Source: Litoditis marina
Lineage: Eukaryota; Nematoda; Chromadorea; Rhabditida; Rhabditidae
Assembly: GCA_964036275.1 (NCBI GenBank)
Contig: CAXIWQ010000439.1
Coordinates: 1 to 64,000 of the forward strand
DNA: 64,000 nt
Direction: 5' to 3'
Positions within the stretch are counted from its first letter, which is position 1; each line of letters begins with the position of its first letter. The notes beneath the pieces were generated by a model. The model did no database searches and was not told the DNA's origin. It saw only the letters and a list, made by a program, of their open reading frames with translations. This document shows, in pieces, positions 49,301 through 60,500 of the stretch. The position numbers and the translations under genes are program-made.

Positions 49301-50169
49301 ACTCAGAAAGTCGAATTTTGGCCGCGCTGATATTGAATCGGCCGGATTCCGAAGTTTTCACAGGTCAATCTGAAGATTGTAAGAAAACCAATTGTTTCAT
49401 GGTAGTTGTTACCATAAGTGGGAAAATGGTCCAATTGAGTAGTAACAGTGTACTAAAGGTTTTTCATGTATACAAGCTCTGTATCGAAACTCAGAAAGTT
49501 CCAATTTTGGCCGCGCTGATATTCAATCGGCCGGATTCCGAAGTTTTCACAGGTCAATCTGAAGATTGTAGAAAAACCAATTGTTTTATGGTAGTTGTTA
49601 CTATAAGTGGAAAGATAGTCCAATTAAGTGGTAACAGTGTACGGAAGGTTTTTCATGTATACAAGCTCTGTATCGAAACTCAGAAAGTTCGAATTTTGGC
49701 CGCGCTGATATTGAATCGGCCGGATTCCGAAGTTTTCACAGGTCAATCTGAAGATTGTAAGAAAACCAATTGTTTCATGGTAGTTGTTACCATAAGTGGG
49801 AAAATAGTCCAATTGAGTAGTAACAGTGTCCTAAAGGTTTTTCATGTATACAACCTCTGTATCGAAACTCAGAAAGTTCCAATTTTGGCCGCGCTGATAT
49901 TCAATCGGCCGGATTCCGAAGTTTTCACAGGTCAATCTGAAGATTGTAAGGAAACCAATTGTTTCATAATAGTTGTTACAATAAATGGGAAGATAGTCCA
50001 ATTAAGTGGTAACAGTGTACGGAAGGTTTTTCATGTATACAAGCTCTGTATCGAAACTCAGAAAGTTCGAATTTTGGCCGCGCTGATATTGAATCGGCCG
50101 GATTCCGAAGTTTTCACAGGTCAATCTGAAGATTGTAAGAAAACCAATTGTTTCATGGTAGTTGTTACC
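46375..50169 (+). repeat. 189-bp satellite array, block D (about 20 monomers) and its right-hand end
   Basis: The monomer resumes with TCATGTTAGTTG immediately after the 371-bp array and continues in the same orientation. Variants include the AAGGAAACC junction followed by ATAATAGTTGTTACAATAAATGG near 48061, 48815, 49195 and 49948. There are one-base changes near 47771 (an extra A in GTAATACAAG), 48783 and 49309. It stops at GTTGTTACCA (50161-50170), where the second copy of the ORF1-only element begins. No further monomers appear to the right. Confidence 0.97.
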
Positions 50170-50891
50170 AAATAGGTCAATTGGCCTTCGTACAATCTTC
50201 AGATTGACCTGTGAAAACTTCGAAATCCGGCCGATTCAATATCATCATGCCCTCGCCTCATCATGCCCTCGCCTCTCATCATGCCTACGCCTCGTCCATC
50301 ATGCCCTCGCCTCAATTTTCAATTTGGTGCCTATCTCTCCATCGTCTCATCATGCCCTCGCCTCGTCTCATCATGCCCTCGCCTCGTCCAAAAATGGTAC
50401 CATCTCGAACCCATTTTTCCACCATTTTGAGTGAAATCAAAACACTCAACTCCAAAATCGACAATCTGACTCAATCTCTACCCACCCTTATTCAATCCGA
50501 ACTACACCATTTCAACGATCGTCGATGTCTCACTATTTATGGTCTACCAGAGGATTCCACAACAAAGAGAAAGGTGAATGCAATTTTCAATTTGGTGCCT
50601 ATCTCTCCATCTAGTATATCAATTCTCCACCGTTTGGGAAAACCTCGTCAAGATGGTTTATCTCGTCCACTCAAAGTTTCTATCAAAGATGGTGTTCCGT
50701 TTCCTCGTCTTATTGATCTCTCCAATGTAATGAAATCTGATGCTTCTATGTCAACTTTTCATGTGCGAAAATTCGAGACACCGGAACAGCGGAAGGCCGG
50801 ATTCATTGCTAGACAATCGAAAAGAGACGCCACTCGAGCTGAGGTCACCGACCAAACTACAACGCAGTCCAATCCAGCCGACACCAACCAC
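50169..50891 (+). mobile_element. Second, 3'-truncated copy of the ORF1-only element
   Basis: From CAAATAGGTCAATTGG onward this matches 22333-23085, including the CAATTG head-to-head junction (50178-50183), the inverted satellite piece (50178-50244), the minisatellite and most of the ORF. Over the roughly 500-base coding part I saw one substitution (CGTCTAATTG against CGTCTTATTG). The minisatellite differs: fewer units, plus a 30-base patch at 50313-50342 copied from the element's own 50581-50610. After ACACCAACCAC (50891) the sequence turns into unrelated DNA, so the 3' third, the tail and any right-hand duplication are missing. Confidence 0.85.
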
Positions 50892-50996
50892 AGTAGTGTA
50901 TGTATCTCCCCAGTCCAACGTCCCCCAGTTGTCCAATTCCTCAGAGACATTCTTAGACCCCAAAATGTCCCCCAGCTAGCCACTGGCCCCGTCTAG
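50394..50996 (+). pseudogene. Truncated LINE ORF1-like coding sequence
   Basis: Corresponds to the 22588-23532 frame and shares its heptad-like start, the RRM-like region (YGLPEDS, HRLGKPRQDG) and the basic stretch. From 50892 the frame enters unrelated DNA, which supplies about 35 foreign codons before a TAG at 50994. The C-terminal acidic linker and Trp/Tyr-rich end of the intact copy are absent. Probably non-functional. Confidence 0.75.
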
Positions 50997-53900
50997 CCAT
51001 GCTTCCAATTAGATCAGCTGGCCCTCGGTTAGCCACAATCACTTTCGAAATTTCGAAAATATTGCGAAATATTTTCTGAAGACTTTTTTCTACCTTTTTT
51101 TCTTTTTTTCGAAAATTTAATAGTTTTCACCTCAAACTTGGGTAATTGAACCAGATTGAAAAATGTACACATACGTATCTAGTACAGGTTGACACTATAA
51201 GGTATCTAATAGGTTCGTAATCCGTGTACAGTAAGTTTTTCTCACGTGAGGTCCCCTGATTGTTCAGGCCTGAACTGGTTCCTAGCCCTCCGCGATGTCA
51301 CCCAGATCGGTCAGGGAAGCCCCTGAAACGTACCCCAGTTTAGTCAACCAGGATGGTCCGCAAGTAGGGGGAAGTAACCAGTAGGGTCCCCAGAAAAAAA
51401 ATTCAAAATTCAAAAAAATTTTTTATTTATGTCACCTAATGTAGTCAAACAAAATGTCACCAAATTAAGCCGAATATCTAGTCTACGATTATCGATAAGT
51501 TCGAAAAAAATTCATCGAAAGCTGTAAACTGTTCGAAAGTGTTTTCAAAGCTATACTTCAATCCAATTTCGACTGATTTTCTCGCCTGTACTGAACATGA
51601 TATACACTTGGGAAGACTTCCACTCATATTTTCTACATTCTTGTTTCGAAGATCATGCAGAAATCGAAACTGCTCCAGACGTGCAAGTTAAATGTTTGCG
51701 GACTGTAATTCACAGTCTCTTACACGAAAGTCTTAGAAGTTAATAAAGAAAATAATGTTGAACGAATGTGTAACAGCAGTACATTAACCAAACTCAGTCA
51801 CTACTCATAGGGAAAAGCAACAAAAAAGGTGTAAGTGCAACAAACATTTAAGAGGCAATCAACAATAGTGAAGAGAATGAGATAATGCAAACAAATCTAA
51901 TAAAATACAGGAATACCATGCAAGAGAATATGTGGAGAATTCAAGAAATTTTATCTTGGGTTCATTAAATCCATCATATAGGGATCAAATTTATGCTTAC
52001 GCGCTACCTTATACTGGATCGGAATTGGGTTCGTCGTTCAGTACTCCTTTCACAATAATATTGTTTTAGGCTTTCCGAAGTCGGCTTTTTTTTGTAAAAA
52101 AAAACTCTAGGAACTCGGCCACCTCTGGCAATAATTCATCGTTGGTGTTATTTATACCTTCTTCACATCCTTCTATATATATTCCACAAATACCTCTAAT
52201 GCATCCAACATTCTGAAGCTTCGCGTGTATTTCCAGGACCATCACAATCGAAACCAATATGACTCATAATTTTTTTCAAAGCTCATATTTAACGAAACTA
52301 GATCTGACTCCTTTCCTGGTTGCTCTTCTGCCTACAAATTGAATTGAAATTACAATCGGTTACTGTGGGTGACCTTGATGTATGATCTTGTCACTCAACT
52401 TTTTCCACCTCCGTTCCGGTCTTCACCAACTAAGTGTTCCTTTTTATATGAACCAACAGTCCATTTTTGCATGTGAGTCAAGAGTTGGCATCCTTCTTTT
52501 TCCCCTCCAAATCTACGAGTATCCATAAGAAAGCTGTGGAATAAGAGAGACAAAATTTCCGGCATGCGACTGTTTTTTTTTCATCAGTAGACACCAAATT
52601 TCCAACTGCGTAGTTCTGATTTTCGGAATGTTGCAAAGAGGGCGGGACATTGGACTGCGGCTGACCAATGTTGTATTCACGAAGTTATTATGAGGGAGCG
52701 AAGGGTGCATGGCCAAGACCTGTGATTGCTCACTTACCTCACGAAATGAACAGCTCAGAAATACGCAAAGAGTCATTTAACACATTTCCATCACCAAGCT
52801 ATAGCGTCTTTCTTTGAGTCTGAGTTGAGAAGTCGCTTCCCTACGCTGTTACTATGAAAATTTATCATGCTGATCTACGTGTCGAGACTCAACCATATAA
52901 AATAAAGTGGATTTGTGGAAGGATTGATCGTTTCAAGTGAATATTTGCAGCGTTTCAGCTCAGAAGATCTCGGTGCATGTGGTATTTCTTAGTCGCGAGA
53001 ACGCTATGGCCTGGACGCTCTCAAGTCAGTTGCGCAAAGGCTTCGTCATCACCATTTTCAATACTATGTTCAGCTGTACCAACGCTTTCCAGCTGCTAAG
53101 AAGTATTCACTAACATGGGAATACAATACCAATAAAACTGGCTATTGCCTGTTTCAACCATAAATTCGGTGTATCTACGTTCAGACCGGGGGCTTTTGTC
53201 AAGAAAACGTGTCGAGGACGTCTCAAACGGTATGTCAGTTAACAGCGTCATAAATGCTCGAACGTTTGCCATCACTGTCGTCGCAAGGAATGCACTGGAA
53301 CTTGTATTCTCTCCGAACTGCCACGAGACTTTCCACATACAAGGGTGATATTGAAGAGTTGTTGTGTCTTCAATAAATATTTTACCTCTATTCTGTTTTT
53401 GATACATATACAGAACTACGACTACACTGGATGGAACTGATATCTTGGGAAAAAAACCATTTCACATTCAATCATAGTTAGTGAAAACTCTTCTCGTTCT
53501 TTTTTCATGAGCGCACGTCAACACCGCTTGAGTTATTGAGCACGACAGTAACTATAACCTTTTCAACTCAGAAACAGAATCTCTACATCACAAAAAAACT
53601 CAAGCACGTACAAATTCAATACCAACACTAAACCATTCGGAAACGGAGAGGTCACGTCAAGTGCCCTCGTAGAGTACGTTTCAACACTATTTGCCAATTG
53701 AGTCAGAACCATGAAGGGAGGTCGGCAACCTTAATTTTTCGATTTAGCCTTCTCGACTAAGTTTTAGGAATGAGAGTGTACGTGAGTATAATAAATAGGC
53801 AGACATGAAATTTACAATGCACCGCGGAACGCGACGCATCTAGTGTCGTTAGCCGCGAAAAAACCACTAGTGCTATTGAATGAGCTCCAATGTGTTCAAT

Positions 53901-54440
53901 ATTTCGAGAATTTTTATCCACTTTATAGTGTTCCAATATGATCTTTTCTTTATGGTCACCCAGGTATCATTATCTCTGCACATTCCAAATATCACCACCC
54001 TGGACGTAGGGCGAATTGCCACGACCTTTTTTCTTTGTACGGGTAAAAAGTTACACGACTGCGCATAACAATCCCAAAATATTAAAAAAAAAACATTCTT
54101 TTGTGACTTTTGCGCCATCAAGCTCGTGAAAGCGAAATGTATCAGATGCCATGAAGACTTGTGATAGTTATAGAAAGTGGCCTCCAGCTAAGGACACCAC
54201 ACAGAAAATGTAATTACATTGAGAATACACCAGGTTGGTCTCGACAAATCCCATGTCAGTTTTATATATATGCACAATTTAATTTCCACCACGAAAAAAT
54301 CGGTATATAACTTGCTATACGAAAACATAAAAAAATGTGTGTAGCCCAGAATTCGATGAGAAAAACACTCTAAAGTCAGTATAATACACGGAACCGAAGA
54401 ACAGCAGAAGACCTTGAAGTCAGTTATGAACAAACTGCGA
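50892..54440. other. Spacer without a recognisable gene
   Basis: About 3.5 kb of AT-rich DNA read on both strands. No open frame resembles a known family and I could not assemble a spliced gene with confidence. The first 500 bases are richer in GTCCCC and CCCCAG motifs and may be part of another repeat. Two perfect palindromes stand out, CTCACGTGAG (51241-51250) and GTTCAGGCCTGAAC (51262-51275). An AATAAA lies near 53371, downstream of a short plus-strand frame ending at 53348, but nothing else supports a gene there. A segment near 53822-53865 has CGCGGAACGCGACGC-type GC-rich repeats. Confidence 0.5.
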
Positions 54441-54455
54441 CACAACTCAGTTTAT

Positions 54456-54481
54456 CGCGCGCAGCGCGAAGCGCTGTGCGA
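54456..54481. repeat. GC-rich imperfect hairpin
   Basis: CGCGCAGCGC and GCGCTGTGCG are separated by two bases and pair with one mismatch, forming a compact hairpin in an otherwise AT-rich setting. Such hairpins occur at ends of some non-autonomous elements, including Helitrons, but the required partner end is not identified. Confidence 0.5.
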
Positions 54482-55013
54482 GATTTGTCTTTGGTCCGGC
54501 TAATGCGCGCTTTCATTTTTTTAGTTCACTCTCAAAAAGGTCCACTTGTGCAAATCAGAACTTTTTATGATTTGCTGATTTTCTATGGCACATTTACAAG
54601 CTATGTTCGAAATTTGAACGAAATCGGTCAAGTTTGAGCCAAGTTATGACGTTTTCGCTTCATCAAGAGCGCCAACTTCCGTCGTGTGTGTGTGTGTGTG
54701 TGTGTCTGTGTAGGTGCGCACTCCTGGGAAATTTTTATGTATGAACCGATTTGACTGAAAATTTCGGACACGATAGATATACCACTCAAACCTTGGGGGC
54801 GCAAACTTTTTTTCGAAAAAAATTATTTTTCATCAAGTTATAGGTCTTTGAAAATGTCTCTGCGTCTCTTCATTTCGTGCACTCTCTCGCCCTCTCTGTC
54901 GGGGTAAATCAAATTGCGTTATAACTCAGCTCAGTCCTAACCAATTCAAGTAAAATTTGAAGTATGATACCACGACATGAACTGACATCGATTTAGATGT
55001 AAGTCTTCTACTG
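54482..55013. other. Repeat-like spacer with a GT microsatellite
   Basis: No gene is seen. A (GT)n run lies at 54684-54704 and a CT-rich stretch near 54880-54900. Phrases such as GAGCCAAGTTATGACG and GTTATAACTCAGCTCAG suggest a degenerate interspersed element that leads into the 130-bp array, but I cannot name it. Confidence 0.4.
54684..54704. repeat. (GT)n microsatellite
   Basis: About ten GT dinucleotides in a row, followed by an interrupted TCTGTGTAGG end. Simple repeat; no function implied. Confidence 0.85.
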
Positions 55014-56010
55014 ATGACGTCATCGAGTATTCTGGAGCTCGGATGACGTCATTTTTGAAAAGTGCAAAGTTGACGTCACATATATTTTCAAATGATGGTA
55101 ATATCTTAGAAAGGGTCAATTAACGGTGAAACTCAATCTAAGAGTGACGTATTCTGGGATTCTGGAGACCAGATGACGTCATTTTTGAAAAGTGCAAAGT
55201 TGACGTAACATATATTTTCAAATGATGAAAATGTCTTAGAAAGGGTCAATTAACGGTGAAACTCAATCTAAGAGTGACGTATTCTGGGATTCTGGAGACC
55301 AGATGACGTCATTTTTGAAAAGTGCAAAGTTGACGTCACATATATTTTCAAATGATGAAAATGTCTTAGAAAGGGTCAATTAACGGTGAAACTCAATCTA
55401 AGAGTGACGTATTCTGGGATTCTGGAGACCAGATGACGTCATTTTTGAAAAGTGCAAAGTTGACGTAACATATATTTTCAAATGATGAAAATGTCTTAGA
55501 AAGGGTCAATTAACGGTGAAACTCAATCTAAGAGTGACGTATTCTGGGATTCTGGAGACCAGATGACGTCATTTTTGAAAGTGCAAAGTTGACGTCACAT
55601 ATATTTTCAAATGATGAAAATGTCTTAGAAAGGGTCAATTAACGGTGAAACTCAATCTAAGAGTGACGTATTCTGGGATTCTGGAGACCAGATGACGTCA
55701 TTTTTGAAAAGTGCAAAGTTGACGTCACATATATTTTCAAATGCTGAAAATATCTCAAAGTGGTATATTAACGATAAAACTTCATCTAAATATGACTTAT
55801 TCTGGAATTCAGAAGGCCAGATGACGTCAACTTTTAAAAAAAATTGACGTGAAATATGTTTTCGAATGCTGGAAGTTTCTTAAAAATGGTCAATTCACGA
55901 TGAAACTTCATTCAAACATGACGTATTCTGCGATTCTGAAGGGCAGATGAAGTAAGTTTCTAGAACTGCAATGTTGACGTCATAATTTTTCCGAATGATG
56001 GTAATACTTG
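55014..56010 (+). repeat. 130-bp tandem array rich in TGACGTCA palindromes
   Basis: The marker GACGTATTCTGGGATTCTGG occurs at 55146, 55276, 55406, 55536 and 55665, a 130-base period with one single-base loss. A diverged first unit (from 55014) and about two diverged last units (to about 56010) flank the near-identical core. Most units have GATGACGTCATTTTTG and TTGACGTCACATAT (sometimes TTGACGTAACATAT), so the CRE-type palindrome TGACGTCA or its half appears about twice per unit. Whether a bZIP factor binds is unknown. Confidence 0.9.
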
Positions 56011-56093
56011 ACAAAAGGTTCATCAAGAAAACAATTTTATCTGCACCGTACAGATCAAACCACATACCTACGGCATGTATACAAAAAGAGAAA

Positions 56094-56625
56094 AATTCAT
56101 GAAAAAGTGGGGGCCCAACGAATGTAAGATTTGTCTTCTGCTGTGCGCCCCTTAGACAACTACTCTCAAATGGAATAGCTACTGCTACAAAAATCGAAAA
56201 ATACTAATATACTCAAGTATAACTGTTCATTACAAACATACAAAAGTCGTAAAATATTTTCTCAAACCTGTAAACTAGAATCTACAAATCACAGATGTTA
56301 ACTCAACCTACTCAATTATAGAGTTCTTGGTTTTGTACACAATGGTTGGCATTTTTTGTCATTACTTCAATTCTAGGTGCTATAACGTTTGTCATATTAG
56401 TCAAAGGTGTTCTCTCTTTCGCAGCTGTGACTTGTAGATTCTAGTTTACAGGTTTGAGAAAATATTTTACGACTTTTGTATGTTTGTAATGAACAGTTAT
56501 ACTTGAGTATATTAGTATTTTTCGATTTTTGTAGCAGTAGCTATTCCATTTGAGAGTAGTTGTCTAAGGGGCGCACAGCAGAAGACAAATCTTACATTCG
56601 TTGGGCCCCCACTTTTTCATGAATT
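56094..56625. mobile_element. 532-bp fold-back / MITE-like element
   Basis: The left arm begins AATTCATGAAAAAGTGGGGG and the right arm ends with its reverse complement. The arms run to about 56295 and from about 56425, with few mismatches (for example CTACAAATCACAG against CTGTGACTTGTAG). They enclose a unique centre of about 130 bases. The outermost TTCATGAA (56096-56103 and 56616-56623) is itself palindromic, so it may be part of the arms or an 8-bp target duplication. No coding capacity, hence non-autonomous. Confidence 0.85.
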
Positions 56626-57028
56626 GTGAATTAACTTATGATTTTTTTGAATATTTATTGTGATTGTTCACATCTTTTTGGCAAGAAAACCAAAATTAGG
56701 GCTGAAAGACAAATAAGATTGAGAATATTCATCGAATCTATGATCCAAATCAGAGAAGGAAATATTTAAACACCAGTAGCACCCCCTGCACTCTCTCATT
56801 TTATTACGTACTCTCACCATCACACCCTTTTTGACGGCAACGGGTTTTTTCTCTCTAGATCTTTGAGTATTGAATGCCTGTGAAGAATCTCTATGACTCT
56901 CCAGTCTCTCCATACTCTCCTGATTCTCCCCCTGCAAAAAAATATCTAACTATCGAGCAATCTCTTCACGAAATGTTATGGAAACCCCCCACTATGGTTG
57001 AGTTTCGCATAATTACGAAGCAGAATGG
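56626..57028. other. Spacer between fold-back element and LTR
   Basis: AT-rich, with a pyrimidine-rich part (repeated CTCTC and TCTCC). A minus-strand frame of 89 codons at 56668-56937 has no family resemblance and is not called. I see nothing else. Confidence 0.4.
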
Positions 57029-57361
57029 TGTCACGGAAACGTGATATTATAGTAAATTCATCAAACATTGTATCTTTCTAACTGTACGATTTCTCATTTG
57101 TATTCCTAGATTGGCATGGTTGACGGCATGGCCAGAATTAATGTGTTCTAATGTAGCTGAATACAGATTACGTTCCCGCTCGACCAATCAGGATGGGACA
57201 CCTCGACTATTCTTCACATAAAAGCCGGACCAGCAGGCCAATCGTCAGAACTCGACAGAGAGAAACATTGTCCTTGTGTTTCTTGCATGATATAAATATT
57301 GTATTTGTATCTGTGTTCTCACTCACTACTAACCCAAACTTATCTATTCTGAAACCAGTCA
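57029..57361 (+). repeat. Probable 5' LTR of the BEL/Pao element
   Basis: Bounds are inferred: TGTCACGG at 57029 as the start and CAGTCA ending at 57361, shortly before the primer-binding site. Inside are a CCAAT motif, an ATAAAAG TATA-like box and downstream T-rich DNA, as in a U3-R-U5 layout. Without the 3' LTR the exact ends cannot be confirmed; the true left edge could lie anywhere from about 57000 to 57150. Confidence 0.45.
57184..57224 (+). promoter_or_regulatory. Candidate LTR promoter (CCAAT and TATA-like box)
   Basis: CCAAT at 57184-57188 and ATAAAAG at 57218-57224 lie about 30 bases apart, followed by GTCAGAACTCGACAG, a plausible start region near 57246. The position, roughly 290 bases ahead of the coding ATG, suits a retrotransposon U3. 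Confidence 0.45.
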
Positions 57362-57368
57362 GAATAAG

Positions 57369-57382
57369 TGGCGACCTCAAGG
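57369..57382 (+). promoter_or_regulatory. Primer-binding site, TGGCGACCTCAAGG
   Basis: Starts with TGG, the complement of a tRNA CCA end. The TGGCGACC core is frequent in BEL elements and would match a tRNA with a 3' GGTCGCCA end, possibly a tRNA-Arg. It lies a few bases after the inferred LTR end. The tRNA identity is inference. Confidence 0.55.
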
Positions 57383-57512
57383 TAAAGTTCCTTCTCCTGC
57401 TCCAACTTGGATCCTACCAAGTTCCCTCTCACGTTGACTTTTCCAATAAAAGTCATTTCTCTCCAATCCTGTGAACCCTCACGCTGATTCACCAACCTCG
57501 GTGATAGCAAAT

Positions 57513-60500
57513 ATGTCTGGTCCTATTCGCTCAAGCATTGGCTTAGGACACGCTCGTCTCAAAAAATATGTTGAAAAATACAAAAAAGAGTTACCAAAAC
57601 TTTCCGCTCCTAGTGATGGTCTCGAAACAGACACACTAACCAGTCATCTCAAAATTCTTCGAAAATTCCAAAAACAGCTAGAGTCAGCTTCCGAATCGCT
57701 AGAATCTCTGCATGATAAATGGATCAGTTTCATTACAAGTCTTTCGAACGCAAACGATCGTGCTGCGGAGACAAAAATTTATGAGGACTTTATAAAGTCA
57801 CATGGTGATTATACTACAACTCTCGATAGCACAAAAGAGTTTCTTGATGATATTTTTTCATTAATAACTCAGCTAGAAGAAGATATTTCCAGTAGAACTG
57901 ACGAAGATATGGATGAAAATGACGCAGATGACGTGAACGACAATCCTCCTTCGACTGGCACAGCTCCATATCAAAGTGGAAATGATCTCGCGTCGAACAG
58001 GACAACTTCTACAGGTACTCCTAGGCCTACTTGTCCTCCTGCTCCTTTATCCACTCTAGCACATCTTCCTCCCATTACCATTCCTAACTTCAGTGGTAGT
58101 ATAACTAAGTGGTCCTCCTTTTGGGAAACTTTCTCCTCCATGATTGATTCACAGTCGTTACCTGATTGTATCAAATTCTACCATCTTAAAGGTCACCTAC
58201 GTGGTGATGCTGCCAGATTGGTGGCTGGACTTCCAGTAGATAGTACAAACTACCCAGTTGCGCTATCCATCCTACGCGAAGCATACGGTAACAATGAAGT
58301 TATTTGTCATCAACTACGTTCCAAACTAATCAATTTCCGATCAATTGGAAAAACTTCGACTGATTTATTGAAGTCCTACCACTACATATCACAAGTTTTT
58401 CGCCAACTCACAGCGCTTGGTGACAATCCTGATACTACGTCTAACGCGCAGATCCTTGAATCTAGATTTCCTAGGTATGTCATGACAAAAGTACTCACTC
58501 ATTTTGCTGGAAAAAAGATTACAGCGAAACCCTTACTCGAAGAAATTGGAAAAGTACTCGAACAAAGTGCAGCAATTGATCGCATCTATGTCGATAATTC
58601 TCAAACTTCGCGACCCAACTCACAATCTAACAATGCCACATCATATGGCCAACGGTTTTCCCACGCGAACATGTCGTCTCCTCACAATAACAACGGTAAC
58701 AATTCCTCTCAACGGAATAATGATGTTTTTCCATCTTCTACATTCGCAGCTGCAGGCTCTGTTCCTCAAGCTAATCCACAACGTCTCCGTAACGTTTGTG
58801 CGTATTGTCCCGTATCTTTTGATCATCAATCTTTCAATTGTCCGAACTATTCCTCTCCTCAGTCTCGAAAAAAGAGAGCAATTGAACTCCATTTGTGCTT
58901 TAACTGCCTAGGAAAACATTCCTCCAAAGATTGCAAAAGCAAGCGTACTTGTTCTAACTGTAAAGAGAAACATCACACATCTCTTTGTTTGAACCCTACT
59001 TCACGTAACAGTCAGCCATCTGCTAGCAATATGTCTCGTAGACCTCCCCATGATAATAATCAAAAGCGACTGTCTCAACCTCCTCTTTACCACACCAACA
59101 CTGTGTATTCTACTGATTTTGTTCAGAACGAAACCTCCAATGTTCATGTTCATTTTGACAATCCTGTTCAAAATTATTCTCCTCCTACAGAAACTGAAAA
59201 AACTCAAGCAGTTCTTTTCTCTCAAAATTATCCCAAAGATGATGTTTTGATGATGTGTACTTCTGTGATTGTTACACACCCAACTAATCCTGATATTCGT
59301 GAAACTGTTACTGCATTTATTGATTCTGGAAGTACTAGATCGTACATTACCTCTGATTTAGCCTTTTCACTCAATCTTCCTTCTCATGGTACCGAAAAGC
59401 TACAAATTGATACTTTTGCACAAACTGAATCAACTATTTTGGAGACCAAACGTCATCCACTTCGTATTATCTTGAAAGATAGTTCTCAATTGAACCTCTC
59501 TGTCACCTCAGTGGAAAAGTTGACCACAGCTATGAAAGTTGTTCCTATTAGGGAAAGTGATAAACAACTACTTTTGTACAATAAGTTCATTCCTATACCA
59601 TCCGAAAAAGTTGAACCTTCAATCTTGATTGGTTCTGATTACTTGTGGGAACTATTAGATGGTTACTCTTACACTACCCTTCCTTCCGGTTTCCGATTAT
59701 TAGAAACTAAAGTTGGACCCATGTTAACTGGTAAAGGCCGACTTCAACATGCAGAACATATCCTTCAGTGTATTACAACTCCTGCACTAACTGATCAAAC
59801 AATGCAAGATATGCTGGAAAAATTTTGGAATTTGGAAACTTTAGGTATAACTGATAGTCCTCATTCTTCTGATGATGAAGAAGCCATGAAACTCTTTTCC
59901 AAAACAATCTGCAAAGTTGACGATCGTTACCAAGCGAAATGGCCTTGGAAATACAGTAATCCTGAGCTGCCAACCAATCGCGCGCTATGCACTTCCCGCT
60001 TACATTCCGTGTTCAAACGTTTGTCTGCTACGCCAGAACTCATGGAAAAGTACAACAAAATCATTGAAGAACAGTTGAAACTAGGTATTATCGAACCAGT
60101 TGATGAAAATGCTACTCCTGATAGTCCTATTCTTCATTATTTGGCTCATCATCCTGTTATTACGCCTCAAAAGACTACTACAAAGGTCAGAATTGTTTAC
60201 GATGCATCTGCCAAGACTAAAAACAGTCTCAGCCTCAATGATTGTTTATATCGCGGTCCTGTTCTCTTGCCTGATCTCTGCGGTGTACTATTACGGTTCA
60301 GATTAGCTCCGATAGCAATAATCTCAGATGTTGAGAAAGCATTTTTGCAAATCAATTTAGCTCGTCCTGACCGCGAAGTGACTAGATTCCTTTGGTTGAA
60401 AGATACCACGCGTCCACCATCTGCTCAGAATACCATTACATATCGATTTGCAAGAGTACCATTTGGTGTTATTTCCAGTCCTTTTCTACTAGCTGCGACC

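Noticed and set aside
1..50169. CRISPR array
   Set aside because: The units are contiguous 189-bp repeats with no alternating unique spacers, in a eukaryotic context.
53096..53407. Overlapping plus- and minus-strand frames of 67 and 103 codons near an AATAAA
   Set aside because: No recognisable domain, no convincing splice sites, and both strands are open, so neither is supported.
56668..56937. 89-codon minus-strand frame
   Set aside because: No similarity to a known family; it lies in pyrimidine-rich spacer.
58504..58911. 135-codon plus-strand frame and other short frames from 57500 to 63700
   Set aside because: Out-of-frame shadows of the long BEL/Pao coding sequence.
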